Notes: generated by a model not told the origin, from the letters alone. Counted from the first letter of the stretch, positions 54,753-63,231 are shown. The stretch is 64,000 nt of DNA from Corynebacterium faecale (GCF_030408735.1 NZ_CP047204.1:2604001-2668000), one strand, 5' to 3'. Numbers and translations: made by a program.

Positions 54753-56126
54753 ATGACCACTCCATTGCGCGTCGCCGTCATCGGTGCCGGTCCCGCCGGC
54801 ATCTACGCCTCCGATCTCCTCATCCGCAATGAGGAGCACGAGATCTACGTTGACCTCTTCGAGCAGATGCCCGCACCCTTCGGCCTGATCCGCTACGGTG
54901 TGGCACCTGACCACCCACGCATCAAGGGCATCGTGAAATCCCTGCACAAGGTGCTGGACAAGCCACGCCTCCGTCTCCTGGGCAACATCACCGTGGGCCG
55001 CGACATCACCGTTGAAGAACTCCGCGAATACTATGACGCAGTGGTCTTCTCCACCGGTGCCGTCCGTGACCGCGACCTGAACATCCCCGGAGTTGATGCC
55101 GAGGGTTCCTTCGGTGCTGCCGATTTCGTCGGCTTCTACGACGGCAACCCACGCTTCTCCCGCGACTGGGATCTGTCCGCCGAGTCTGTAGCCGTGATCG
55201 GCGTGGGCAACGTGGGCCTGGATGTGGCCCGCATCCTGGCCAAGACCGGTGATGAGCTCAAGGTCACCGAGATCCCCGATAATGTCTACGAGAACCTGAA
55301 GAAGAACCAGGCCAAGGAGGTTCACGTCTTCGGTCGCCGGGGCCCTGCCCAGGTGAAGTTCACCCCACAGGAGCTAAAGGAACTGGACCACTCCGACACC
55401 ATCAACGTGGTGGTTGATCCCGAAGACATCGATTACGACGCAGCTTCCGAAGATGCCCGCCGTGCCTCCAAGTCCCAGGACCTGGTCTGCCAGATCCTTG
55501 AGCAGTACGCCATCCGCGAACCCAAGGATGCCCCGCACACCCTCCAGATCCACCTCTTTGAGAACCCCGTGGAAATCCTGGAAAAGGATGGTCGCGTGGT
55601 GGGCCTGCGCACCGAACGCACCGAACTCAACGGCAATGGTGATGTCAACGGCACCGGCGCATTCACCGAGTGGCCGGTCCAGGCTGTCTACCGCGCGGTC
55701 GGCTACAAGTCCGACGCCATTGACGGCGTGCCTTTCGACGACCGCAAGAACGTCATCCCCAACGATGGTGGCCACGTCCTCGAAGCACCGGGGGCTGCTC
55801 CGGTACCGGGCCTGTACGCCACCGGCTGGATCAAGCGTGGACCGATCGGCCTGATCGGAAACACCAAGTCCGATGCCAAGGAAACCACCGATATGCTCAT
55901 CGCAGATGCGGCTGCCGGCAACCTGGAAGCCCCGAAGCACACCGACCGCGATGCCATCGTTAAGCTTCTCGACGCCCGCGACATCCCCTACACCACCTGG
56001 GAAGGCTGGTACCAGCTCGATGCCGCCGAGCGTGCCCTCGGTGAGGAGGAAGGCCGCGAGCGCAAGAAGATCGTTGACTGGGAGGAAATGGTCCAGCGCG
56101 CCCGCGAAGTCCCGGTTGTTGCTTAG
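54753..56126 (+). CDS. fpr2: Ferredoxin-NADP reductase, adrenodoxin-reductase type
   Basis: A 457-residue FAD enzyme. The N-terminal FAD site is VAVIGAGPAGIYASDLL, followed by DLFEQMPAPFGLIRYGVAPDHPRIK, the signature of the family. The NADPH site is VAVIGVGNVGLDVARIL (about residue 145). FGRRGPAQ, RAVGYKSD and GWIKRGPIGLIGNTKSDAKET follow. It is expected to supply reduced ferredoxin to the sulfite reductase encoded by the divergent cysI. ATG 54753 with AAAGG 10 nt upstream is preferred to the in-frame start at 54729. A terminator hairpin lies at 56232. Confidence 0.93.
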   Translation: MTTPLRVAVIGAGPAGIYASDLLIRNEEHEIYVDLFEQMPAPFGLIRYGVAPDHPRIKGIVKSLHKVLDKPRLRLLGNITVGRDITVEELREYYDAVVFSTGAVRDRDLNIPGVDAEGSFGAADFVGFYDGNPRFSRDWDLSAESVAVIGVGNVGLDVARILAKTGDELKVTEIPDNVYENLKKNQAKEVHVFGRRGPAQVKFTPQELKELDHSDTINVVVDPEDIDYDAASEDARRASKSQDLVCQILEQYAIREPKDAPHTLQIHLFENPVEILEKDGRVVGLRTERTELNGNGDVNGTGAFTEWPVQAVYRAVGYKSDAIDGVPFDDRKNVIPNDGGHVLEAPGAAPVPGLYATGWIKRGPIGLIGNTKSDAKETTDMLIADAAAGNLEAPKHTDRDAIVKLLDARDIPYTTWEGWYQLDAAERALGEEEGRERKKIVDWEEMVQRAREVPVVA

Positions 56127-56146
56127 TTTCTCCCGGCACGGGGCGA

Positions 56147-56190
56147 GTTTGTTCGTTTGGGAGCAGACGGTTGCTCCCAAACGAACAAAC
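56147..56190. other. 19-bp perfect inverted repeat after fpr2
   Basis: Arms 56147-56165 and 56172-56190 match fully around a 6-nt loop. No U-run follows. The sequence shares TTGTTCGTTTGxGAGCA with the terminator at 56232, so the two appear to be diverged copies. Confidence 0.8.
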
Positions 56191-56231
56191 CCGCCTAAAA
56201 ACCTGGCTCTGACCGCCTAAACCCTCGACCT

Positions 56232-56274
56232 TGTTCGTGTGTGAGCACCCGCGTGCTCACAGACGAACATTTTT
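56232..56274 (+). terminator. Terminator after fpr2
   Basis: A 17-bp stem (56232-56248 and 56253-56269, one mismatch) is followed by five T residues at 56270-56274 on the plus strand. Six bases further on lies the stop of the convergent AbiEi-like gene. Confidence 0.85.
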
Positions 56275-56279
56275 GATAT

Positions 56280-57254
56280 CTACCCAGAGTAGACAGAACC
56301 GCGGGGATGCTTGTCACGAAGGCTCCCCCACCCCAGGCCCTTCGAAGCCCACGATTCCAACGGAAGTGGTCGGTTCCGCCCCAGCTCAAGCTCACGACGC
56401 AAGGCTGGAATCCATTCACCATCAGCAAATGTCTCCGCAGTCACGCGGATCATACGTGTCCCGAGGTTCAGCAGGTCTTTTTCTCTTCTGCGTTCCTCCA
56501 TGAGAGCTTTCTCAGTAGATTGTGTGTATTTATCTCTGCCGTCATATTCCACCAGCACCGATTCCGCTGAGAACAAGGCATCCACTCGTCCGAGAAATCT
56601 TCCATCCCCGTTCACGATGGAAGCTTGCAGTTCAGGGGCGGGGAAGCCGTTCTCCCACATGGCCACGCGCAGTGCAGATTCACGGGGGCTTTCTGACGCA
56701 CCGTGTGCAAGGAGCACCAGATCTTTTAATCTGTTGATCCCATGTATTCCTTTCAATTGGGAGACATACTCCTCCAGGTAGGGAAGGCTAAAGACGTTCT
56801 CATGTAGACAGTGATCTGCGGCAGTGACAGCGTCCCCCAACGGATGCCATCTCCCCATGTCCAGAACAGTGTGGAGTGGTGTTGTGACATTCAGCCCGAA
56901 GCGTTTCTGCACTGTCTGTCCAGGAAGCGCCGCCAGGCCGCGAATCATGACCAACTCATTTGTCAGTCCTCCCGGTCCCCGAGCCCGTGCCATCTCCACC
57001 CAGGCGGGTACAGCGCCATAAGGAATATTCTGTACTGCTGCTGAGGACTTACCTACCAGGACAAATTTCGGGTAGGCGTATCCCATTGCAGCGCACCTGA
57101 GTTGGTAAAGCCTCCAGGGTGTAACGGATTCCAAGACCTCCTGAGGAGCGAAGATCCCCGGGGCAAGTTTGGTTAATTCACCGGCAGAACTACGCCGGTA
57201 GATATCTCGGCGTTTCCCCGCAGACATCCCGGATGCCTTGATCAATACCCCCAT
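56280..57254 (-). CDS. AbiEi-like N-terminal domain fused to a PD-(D/E)XK nuclease-like domain
   Basis: A 324-residue protein of a type common and multi-copy in actinobacteria. Residues 10-80 form the winged-helix-like start of AbiEi antitoxins (RRDIYRRSSAGELTKLAPGIFAP). The C-terminal half carries GRFLGRVDALFSAESVLVEYDGRDKY followed by a Lys/Arg-rich helix and MIRVTAETF, which resembles the core of DUF559/Vsr-like endonucleases (Asp then ExD-like residues). Possibly a stress- or phage-linked nuclease; no partner AbiEii toxin gene is adjacent. A long 197-bp upstream gap leads to the divergent START-like gene. Confidence 0.6.
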   Translation of the reverse strand: MGVLIKASGMSAGKRRDIYRRSSAGELTKLAPGIFAPQEVLESVTPWRLYQLRCAAMGYAYPKFVLVGKSSAAVQNIPYGAVPAWVEMARARGPGGLTNELVMIRGLAALPGQTVQKRFGLNVTTPLHTVLDMGRWHPLGDAVTAADHCLHENVFSLPYLEEYVSQLKGIHGINRLKDLVLLAHGASESPRESALRVAMWENGFPAPELQASIVNGDGRFLGRVDALFSAESVLVEYDGRDKYTQSTEKALMEERRREKDLLNLGTRMIRVTAETFADGEWIPALRRELELGRNRPLPLESWASKGLGWGSLRDKHPRGSVYSG

Positions 57255-57438
57255 GCCTCTGGATCAAACACGACCCGCAAGGGGACGCACAAGAACCAAC
57301 CCGTCGGGCCTGTGGATAACTTCCGGGGCACCAACGGCCGATGTTGAATATGGTGGTGCCGACCTCTCATCCGCCATGTGGAGTTCCATCGCCCCCCGTA
57401 AAGGAATCAGATCAGCTCTCATGGGACCGAAATGCGCG

Positions 57439-57451
57439 TATTCTGAGCCTT
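57439..57451 (+). promoter_or_regulatory. Leaderless-type -10 box
   Basis: TATTCT (57439-57444) lies 7 nt before ATG 57452. There is no Shine-Dalgarno. Confidence 0.35.
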
Positions 57452-57910
57452 ATGCGGATCTCGGATTCCCAACATATTTCCATCTTGGTTAATGCAAGCC
57501 CACATGATGTCTACTCCATCGCACGCGATGTTGAATACCTCCAGCAGTGGGCGATAGGCCTCTCAACTGGCAAAGTCGAGATCATCAACGATGACCTCGT
57601 AGAGCTGGACACCCCCATGGGACCGGCGCGAACCGAATTTGTCCCGCGCAATGATAGCGGCATCCTCGATCACACCGTGACCCTCGCCAATGGCATCAGA
57701 TCGTATAACCCGCTGCGGGTGACTCCCCACCCCTATGGAGCCGAGCTGATCTTCACCGTGATGCGTCTTGATTCCACCGAGACGGAGTTTGAACGCGACT
57801 GCGAGATCGTCCATGAGGATCTTCGTCGGTTGGCCCTGCTCGTGGAGGCTATTTCAGGCCAAAGCCAGCTTTTTCTAGCACGCGACGAACGAACCGACGA
57901 CTGGTTTTAG
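57452..57910 (+). CDS. START/SRPBCC-like small-molecule-binding protein
   Basis: A 152-residue cytoplasmic protein with the SRPBCC (polyketide-cyclase/START) pattern: ISILVNASPHDVYSIARDVEYLQQWAIGL, strand pairs in the middle (ELDTPMGPARTEFVPRND), LRVTPHPYGAELIFTVMRL, and a long C-terminal helix (ERDCEIVHEDLRRLALLVEAI) lining the pocket. Ligand unknown. ATG 57452 follows a leaderless-type -10 box, which favours it over the in-frame extension from 57341. Its last 62 bases overlap the convergent nitroreductase gene. Confidence 0.75.
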   Translation: MRISDSQHISILVNASPHDVYSIARDVEYLQQWAIGLSTGKVEIINDDLVELDTPMGPARTEFVPRNDSGILDHTVTLANGIRSYNPLRVTPHPYGAELIFTVMRLDSTETEFERDCEIVHEDLRRLALLVEAISGQSQLFLARDERTDDWF

Positions 57911-58694
57911 TGATGCTCTCCGCATTCAAGCGGGAGACGAACTGATGTGACCAGAGTTGATGCTGCCCATAGCGGGAATAGTAGGTATCCAGGGCGGTGT
58001 CGTAGGCGTCGATAAGCGTTTGCTCGGGCACCTGATAAGCGTCCCAATGCAGAACGAGATCCTGGGGCAGGCGCGGTTTGATGCCCGCCCGCTCAGTGGG
58101 ATCCGGATGGCCGATGGCTAAACCCACGACCGGCACAACATGGTCGGGCAGGCCCAGTAACTCCTGGACCCGCTCCATGTCATTGCGCATGGATCCCAGA
58201 TAGACCGTGCCCAGCCCTAAGGATTCCGCCGCAATCGCAGCGTTCTGCGACATGATTCCAGCATCCAGGAAACCGAGACCGGCCTCATCGAAATACTCCA
58301 GAGCGCCGAGTTCCTTGCCATCACGTTGCGCCAGCACCCGTGCAATGGAATGGTCAATGCACCAGATCAACACGGCAGGGGCGGTCTCGATGTGGTTGAA
58401 CATCTGTCGGCCCACCACCTGCAATTCCTTCTTGAGCTCAGCATCCTGCACCGCCACCACTGAAACGGTCTGCTTATTGGAGGAACTCGGTGCGGATTGG
58501 GCTGCCGCGACAATGGTCTGGATCTGTTCCCTGGTGACCGGTTCATCCAACCATTTACGCACCGACCGGTGGCTCAGGATCACGTCCAGGGTGTCATTCC
58601 ACTCCCCTGGTTCCCAGTCAACCGCCGCTCCATAACGGGCGTGGATGAGCTCCGTGGGCGTTGAGTCACCGTGGGCCGGATTACTACTGCTCAA
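57849..58694 (-). CDS. NADPH-dependent FMN nitroreductase (NfsA/Frp-like)
   Basis: A protein of about 281 residues of the nitroreductase fold. It has HRSVRKWLDEPVTREQI at the start, AAQSAPSSSNKQTVSVV (FMN site), AVLIWCIDHS, and GIMSQNAAIAAESLGLGTVYLGSMRNDMERVQELLGLP before GLAIGHPDP. It reduces quinones or nitro compounds in the cytoplasm. TTG 58694, with AAAGGA 9 nt upstream, is my preferred start; the upstream GTG 58730 has no ribosome-binding site. The C-terminal 60-residue extension (YSRYGQHQLWSHQF) ends inside the neighbouring gene on the other strand. Confidence 0.85.
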   Translation of the reverse strand: MSSSNPAHGDSTPTELIHARYGAAVDWEPGEWNDTLDVILSHRSVRKWLDEPVTREQIQTIVAAAQSAPSSSNKQTVSVVAVQDAELKKELQVVGRQMFNHIETAPAVLIWCIDHSIARVLAQRDGKELGALEYFDEAGLGFLDAGIMSQNAAIAAESLGLGTVYLGSMRNDMERVQELLGLPDHVVPVVGLAIGHPDPTERAGIKPRLPQDLVLHWDAYQVPEQTLIDAYDTALDTYYSRYGQHQLWSHQFVSRLNAESITKTSRRFVRRVLEKAGFGLK

Positions 58695-58742
58695 GTAGGT
58701 GAGTCCTTTCGGTTGCTTTGATAGAGGCACTATTCAACCAGG

Positions 58743-59480
58743 CTACCGATGGGTGGATCCCGGCCCGGTCACCTCCACCATGAACTCCGCGATGTCCTCC
58801 GGATCCTCGAAGAAGTCCCGGAGAGCCCGGAACGGCACTGTCTCCTCAACATCCAGCCCGCGGTTAAAGTCCCCCTCGGCGGTGAACTCCCAGATCTCAG
58901 CGCCGGGGATGGCCAGCAATACAGGCGAATGCGTTGCGATGACAATCTGGGCCCCCGCCTCCGCACAGAGATGGAGTTCCGCAAGGAGAGTGAGTTGGCG
59001 GATTGTGGACAAGCCACTTTCGGGCTCGTCGAGAAGGTAGAGTCCGTTACCTGCAAACGCTTCCTGGACCACCTGCAGGACCGATTCCCCGTGTGACATC
59101 TGGTGCAGGTTGGTCACTCCGGGCGCGTCATTGCCGTATTCGCTGGCCACATTGAAGTGGGATTCCGCGCGCATGAAATAACCATCCATCGCACGTACAC
59201 CTTTGATCACCGAGGCGACATTGCGCAGGGGGTTATTTCGCCCTGTCACCCGCGCCCCGAAGGGGCCTCCCTGGTCATTGAACCCACAGCTCACGGCGAT
59301 GCCCTCCAACAGGGTGGATTTTCCCACCCCGTTCTCCCCGGTGATGATGGTGATGGGCGCCCGAAAATCCAGGTAGCCTGCGGACCTCAGCGCCCGGAAG
59401 GCGGGAACAGTGTCCACCCAGCGGGCAACCTCACCTAAAGGCTGGTCAAGTGCATAATAACGCTGGATGAAGGGCTTCAT
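58743..59480 (-). CDS. AAA family ATPase, ABC-type (twin copy 1)
   Basis: A 245-residue soluble ATPase related to SMC/RecF/ABC heads (COG3910-like). It has Walker A in TGENGVGKSTLLE (about residue 48), the signature loop MSHGES (about 133), Walker B with LYLLDEPESGLS (about 153) and the switch ATHSPVLLA (about 185). No membrane segment or DNA-binding domain is attached. Its ATG shares a base with the stop of a second similar gene, so two ATPases are made together, perhaps as a heterodimer. Function not predictable from sequence. Confidence 0.8.
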   Translation of the reverse strand: MKPFIQRYYALDQPLGEVARWVDTVPAFRALRSAGYLDFRAPITIITGENGVGKSTLLEGIAVSCGFNDQGGPFGARVTGRNNPLRNVASVIKGVRAMDGYFMRAESHFNVASEYGNDAPGVTNLHQMSHGESVLQVVQEAFAGNGLYLLDEPESGLSTIRQLTLLAELHLCAEAGAQIVIATHSPVLLAIPGAEIWEFTAEGDFNRGLDVEETVPFRALRDFFEDPEDIAEFMVEVTGPGSTHR

Positions 59481-60205
59481 TATTCTTCTCCGATCATGAA
59501 CCTGGCGGTCCCGCGGGGATCAGCCACGAACTCCCGCGCAGCGCGTACGGATTCCGTGCTGTCGAAGGCCACAACCTCCACCCCATCGCGTGTGAATTCC
59601 CAGATCTCTGCGCCGGGGATCGCCAGCAGCACAGGTGAATGAGTGGCCATGATGATCTGCGAGCCTTTCCGTGCCAGGTGGTACAACTTGCCCAGCAGCT
59701 CCAGCTGGCGGAGCACCGACAGTCCGGCTTCCGGCTCATCGAGGAAGAATAACCCATTGCTGTGGAACCGGCGTTCAATCAACGCCATCAATCCCTGGCC
59801 ATGGCTCATCTTCAACAGATCATCCATCCGTGGGCTTCCCGGTGGTGGCGGTGCCAAGCCCTCGTAATACCCGGCCACATTGAAATAGGACTCCCCACGC
59901 AGGAAGAAGGCATCACGGGGATTCTCCCTGCGGGTCAGTGTCAGTGCAGCCCCCAGCGAGGACACTGAACCCTCCACCGTGCCAAAATTTGCATGCCGGG
60001 AACCTCCCTCAGGGTTCAACCGCATACCCACCGCGAGCGCCTCCACGAGCGTGGATTTCCCCACCCCGTTCTCCCCGGTGATCACGGTGATCGGTGCACG
60101 GAACTTCAACGGATTCTCTTGCAATGCACACACCACACCGAGGTTTTCCAGATAAGGTTCCAGCAGCTCAGGGGGATCATCAAGACGCGCAGCGGTGAGG
60201 AACAT
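59480..60205 (-). CDS. AAA family ATPase, ABC-type (twin copy 2)
   Basis: A 241-residue paralogue of the preceding entry with the same order of motifs: TGENGVGKSTLVE, MSHGQG, LFFLDEPEAGLS, ATHSPVLLA and AGAEIWEFT-like C-terminal strands. The two differ at their N-terminal 35 residues and in the loop between Walker A and the signature. ATG 60205 begins the pair; the divergent MFS gene starts 60 bp away. A heterodimeric ATPase is a reasonable model. Confidence 0.8.
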   Translation of the reverse strand: MFLTAARLDDPPELLEPYLENLGVVCALQENPLKFRAPITVITGENGVGKSTLVEALAVGMRLNPEGGSRHANFGTVEGSVSSLGAALTLTRRENPRDAFFLRGESYFNVAGYYEGLAPPPPGSPRMDDLLKMSHGQGLMALIERRFHSNGLFFLDEPEAGLSVLRQLELLGKLYHLARKGSQIIMATHSPVLLAIPGAEIWEFTRDGVEVVAFDSTESVRAAREFVADPRGTARFMIGEE

Positions 60206-60251
60206 AACCCCGATCCTCCCCCGTTTGGGCAGGCGTGTCCACCCGCTGCTT

Positions 60252-60264
60252 TATGGTTACGTTC
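60252..60264 (+). promoter_or_regulatory. Leaderless-type -10 box of the MFS gene
   Basis: TATGGT (60252-60257) lies 7 nt before ATG 60265, with no Shine-Dalgarno. Confidence 0.35.
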
Positions 60265-61461
60265 ATGACCACCCAGCCCGCCCAGGCCACAGCGCATCCC
60301 GCCCGTAGGAAAGTGATCGCCGGGTTGATGTTCGCCCAGATCATGATCGGGCTCTCCAACGGCATCACCCTGTCCATGGGCAGCCTGCTCGCGGCATCCA
60401 TGGCGGGTGTGGCCTGGGGTGGTTCCGCAGCAACACTGACCACGATCGGTGCCGCTCTCTGGGCGGTGCCACTGGCCAAGATGGTGACCCGCTATGACAG
60501 GCGGACGTCGTTAAGCACCGGCATGCTGCTGGGGTCACTCGGCGCCGTGCTCGCGGTGATCGGCGCCCAGTTCGGGCTTTTTCCTGTGGTGCTGCTGGCG
60601 TTTGTGTTCCTGGGTGCGATGAGCGCGGTGAACCTGCAGGCCCGGTTCGTGGCAACGGATGTGTCCGGTGAAGTCACCCGGGGGCGCGACCTGTCCCTGG
60701 TGGTGTGGGCCACCACCATCGGTGCGATCATCGGCCCGAACCTGTTCACACCGAGCGCCCGGTTCAGCGCGATGGTCGGCCTGGAACAGCACGCCGGCGC
60801 CTATGTGTTGTGTCTGATCGGTCAGCTCATCGCCATCGGCGTGTGGGTGTTCACCCTGCCCAAGGGGCTGAAACCAGGTGCAATCGAGGCGCCCGACAAC
60901 ACCCCTGCCACGCTCACCCCGATGGCGCGGCGCGCCATCACTTCCGTGGCCGTGGCGCATTTCTCCATGGTCGGCATCATGTCCATGACCGCCGTGCACA
61001 TGCAGGGCCACGGCGCGAGCCTGACCATCATCGGTTTCACCATCAGCCTCCACGTGGCAGGCATGTATGCACTCTCACCGCTGTTCGGTATCCTCACCGA
61101 CCGCGTCGGGCGCGGCGTCACGATCGGCACCGGTTTTGCCATGCTCGCCACATCGGCGCTGTTGCTGGTGATCTGGCCAGAGCCACAGTGGTCAGTGATT
61201 GCCTCATTGGTGTTGCTCGGCCTGGGCTGGAACTCCGCGCTTGTGGGTTCCTCCGCCATGCTTAACGACGCAACCCCCACCCATCACCGGGCCTACGCCC
61301 AGGGCCGTTCCGACCTGACCATGAACCTCGCCGGTGCCACCGGTGGACTGTTAGGTGGCATCATCGTCGGGGCCACCGGCATGCAGTACCTCGCAGCCCT
61401 TGTCCTTATTGTGGTGCTGGTGCAGTCGTTCCTGACACGTCCGAAGAACACCTACTTATAA
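60265..61461 (+). CDS. Major facilitator superfamily transporter (MFS_1)
   Basis: A 398-residue inner-membrane protein with 11-12 hydrophobic segments. The N-terminal half has GLMFAQIMIGLSNGITLSMGSLLAA, and the loop AKMVTRYDRRTSLSTGM holds the motif A equivalent; the second half has SPLFGILTDRVGRGVTIGTG, a clear motif A copy. Related proteins include uncharacterised efflux pumps; the substrate is unknown. ATG 60265 is preferred to 60235 on the leaderless-type box. The stop overlaps the convergent membrane gene by 10 bases. Confidence 0.8.
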   Translation: MTTQPAQATAHPARRKVIAGLMFAQIMIGLSNGITLSMGSLLAASMAGVAWGGSAATLTTIGAALWAVPLAKMVTRYDRRTSLSTGMLLGSLGAVLAVIGAQFGLFPVVLLAFVFLGAMSAVNLQARFVATDVSGEVTRGRDLSLVVWATTIGAIIGPNLFTPSARFSAMVGLEQHAGAYVLCLIGQLIAIGVWVFTLPKGLKPGAIEAPDNTPATLTPMARRAITSVAVAHFSMVGIMSMTAVHMQGHGASLTIIGFTISLHVAGMYALSPLFGILTDRVGRGVTIGTGFAMLATSALLLVIWPEPQWSVIASLVLLGLGWNSALVGSSAMLNDATPTHHRAYAQGRSDLTMNLAGATGGLLGGIIVGATGMQYLAALVLIVVLVQSFLTRPKNTYL

Positions 61462-62141
61462 CGCCGATCCACCCTGAACTGCTGTTCCAGGTTGGCAAAG
61501 AATTTCAACACCATCCCCACGCCGAAGGCCGCGAAGACTGTCCCCTCGCGCACACCCTCCAAACCGCTGAGCAACACCACGGAGAGGATGACCGCGATGG
61601 TGACCATCGACCAGTCAAAGACGATCTTCACATTGCCCACCTTCTTATGCATGACGGTAGCCAACAGAGCCACCAGACCATCGGCGGGGATATAGGTGAG
61701 TTTTGGTTTCATCTCGATGTACACACCCAGCGCGATGACCGGTACACTGATCACCACCCACACCCACTGCACGAAATAGTTGGTGGGTGTGATCCAGGGG
61801 GTCAACATCATGGCGATATCCACAAAGAATCCGAAAAGGAATGCCACCGGGATCTGAACCAACTGGATGAGGGGGAATTTCCTCCCGCTGACTGCGATGG
61901 CCACAGCCATGAGCACCAGGTTGAGGATGATCGTCAGGGTGCCCACGGACAAGGAGGTGGCAAAGGACAACACGCTGGGGATCGCCACGATCGGGCCAGT
62001 TCCGAGGTTCGCCCGGACAGAGATGGCCACGCCGAAGGCGAGTATGAACAGACCGAGGGGGAACAAGCCTGTTCTTTTGAGCAGATGAACAAGATCCCTG
62101 AAGCTCATATCCGTGGCCAACCATTCTTTATCAACTTGCAC
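61452..62141 (-). CDS. YczE/YitT-like membrane protein
   Basis: A 229-residue inner-membrane protein with five or six hydrophobic segments. Features of the YczE/YyaS/DUF6198 group are FPLGLFILAFGVAISVRANLGTGPI at the N-terminus (the GTGP turn), FLFGFFVDIAMMLTPW and the IPADGLVALLATVMHKK loop. The function is unknown; members have been linked to export of peptides or acids. GTG 62141 with TATAGA (62150-62155) 8 nt upstream. Its 3' end overlaps the MFS stop. Confidence 0.75.
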   Translation of the reverse strand: MQVDKEWLATDMSFRDLVHLLKRTGLFPLGLFILAFGVAISVRANLGTGPIVAIPSVLSFATSLSVGTLTIILNLVLMAVAIAVSGRKFPLIQLVQIPVAFLFGFFVDIAMMLTPWITPTNYFVQWVWVVISVPVIALGVYIEMKPKLTYIPADGLVALLATVMHKKVGNVKIVFDWSMVTIAVILSVVLLSGLEGVREGTVFAAFGVGMVLKFFANLEQQFRVDRRYK

Positions 62142-62209
62142 TATATGTTTCTATAGCAATCATAGTAAGGCCCACTATGTTGGTGTCCGCCACGCACCCA
62201 CCGCAGGCG

Positions 62210-62401
62210 TCAGGTCGCCAGATCCCTGCGCCGGAACCCCACCACACCCACTGCCATAAACACGCAGGCGATGAATCCAACCACACCGATTCCCAACCAC
62301 CTGGAATCCCCGGTGATCTGTGGGATATGCCAGAAGGGACTGATCGCCAGCACCCACTCCCGGGCCCGACCTGTCAAGCCCCGGGTTTTGTAGAGGGTCA
62401 T
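62210..62401 (-). pseudogene. C-terminal remnant of an ABC-2-type permease
   Basis: About 60 residues remain of a transport permease. The stretch SPFWHIPQITGD, a hydrophobic helix (GIGVVGFIACVFMAVGVVGF) and the terminal RRRDLAT are the typical end of ABC-2 membrane subunits in actinobacteria. An in-frame stop and IS sequence lie upstream, and no ATP-binding gene is nearby. The remainder was probably lost when the insertion sequences arrived. Confidence 0.65.
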
Positions 62402-62439
62402 TTACTTAACTATCAGGCCGCTTGAACCTGAAGCATCGT

Positions 62440-62714
62440 CTAGTCCTGGTGGGCCTCCCGCGGCGGTCGGTAATCCAGTGACGAGTGCAGCCGGCGACTG
62501 TTGTACCACCCAATCCACTTCGAGGATTCCACCAAAACATCTGTTAAAGATGGCCACGTCCCGCTGATCGATAAGCTCCGCCTTGAACACTTCAATTCAA
62601 TTCAATGCCTCAGCCATCGCATTGTCATAAGAGTCCCCCTTGGATCCCACCGAGGCAACTACGTCTGATTCCGCCAGGGTCTCACCGTAGACAATGCTGC
62701 GGTATTGAAGGACC
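62440..62714 (-). pseudogene. IS3-family transposase OrfB, C-terminal fragment
   Basis: The conceptual protein contains YRSIVYGETLAESDVVASVG, then GDSYDNAMAEALN, the hallmark of IS3 OrfB around the last catalytic Glu, then a stop, and in other frames FKAELI and RLHSSLDYRPPREAHQD. At least two frame breaks and one in-frame stop make it non-functional. The upstream part is cut off at 62714, exactly where another IS3 end begins. Confidence 0.75.
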
Positions 62715-62775
62715 TGACCCCCGTTTGGTGGACACCTTGAAACCAGCATGATGCTGGGAAAGGTAATCTGCCACC
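62715..62775 (+). mobile_element. Left terminal region of an IS3-family element
   Basis: TGACCCCCGTTTGGTGGACA, starting at 62715, is the kind of terminal sequence found before IS3 orfA genes in corynebacteria. It is followed by AAAGG and the orfA start. It abuts the truncated OrfB fragment, implying one element inserted into another. Confidence 0.55.
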
Positions 62776-63150
62776 ATGCCGATCAAGACCTATTCAGAGG
62801 AGTTCAATCGCGACGCCGTCGCCTTGTATGAGAACTCCCCAGGCACCTCGATCCAGACCATCGCCACCGATCTTGGGGTCAATCGCGCCACGTTAGCGAA
62901 CTGGGTGAAAAAATACCGCACCACAACTCCCACCGAAACGCCTTCACCAGCCTCGGTGACTGAAGCTGAGCGGATCCGCCAATTGGAACGCGAGGTCAGC
63001 CGCTTGAGAGAAGAGCGCGATATCGTGGCGGAAGGCCGCCAAATATTTTCCCGGCAAGAGACGAGACTTTGATCAGCTTTCGGTTCGTTGATGACACCTC
63101 CAAGACCTATTGTTACGGAGCGCTTTTTGGTAGCGCAGTTGGGTCTATCC
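62776..63150 (+). pseudogene. IS3-family OrfA and start of OrfB, decayed
   Basis: About 98 codons of OrfA with the HTH_Tnp_1 fold (YSEEFNRDAVALYENSPGTSIQTIATDLGVNRATLANWVKKYR in pieces) and a Leu-zipper-like tail (LEREVSRLREERDI). The expected RKAAKYFAGE end appears only in a neighbouring frame, so a frameshift is present. OrfB then starts (FRFVDD, then an out-of-frame GVERFLVAQLGLSG) and stops near 63150. The rest is missing. Confidence 0.75.
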
Positions 63151-63159
63151 GGTGTAAAG

Positions 63160-63231
63160 TATCAGCACCTTGTGCACAGTCAGTATCACTAGGTTATGCA
63201 CACTCAACATCACCACCTTGTGCACATCAGT
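63160..63231. repeat. Three degenerate 24-bp tandem repeats
   Basis: Units at 63160-63183, 63184-63207 and 63208-63231 share TATCA/CATCA at the left and TTGTGCACA or TTATGCACA in the middle. They lie between the decayed IS3 piece and the 3' end of the IS481-like gene, and may mark that element's end. Confidence 0.7.

Noticed and set aside
63160..63231. CRISPR array
   Set aside because: The 24-bp units are contiguous with no spacers, only three in number, and no cas genes are present.
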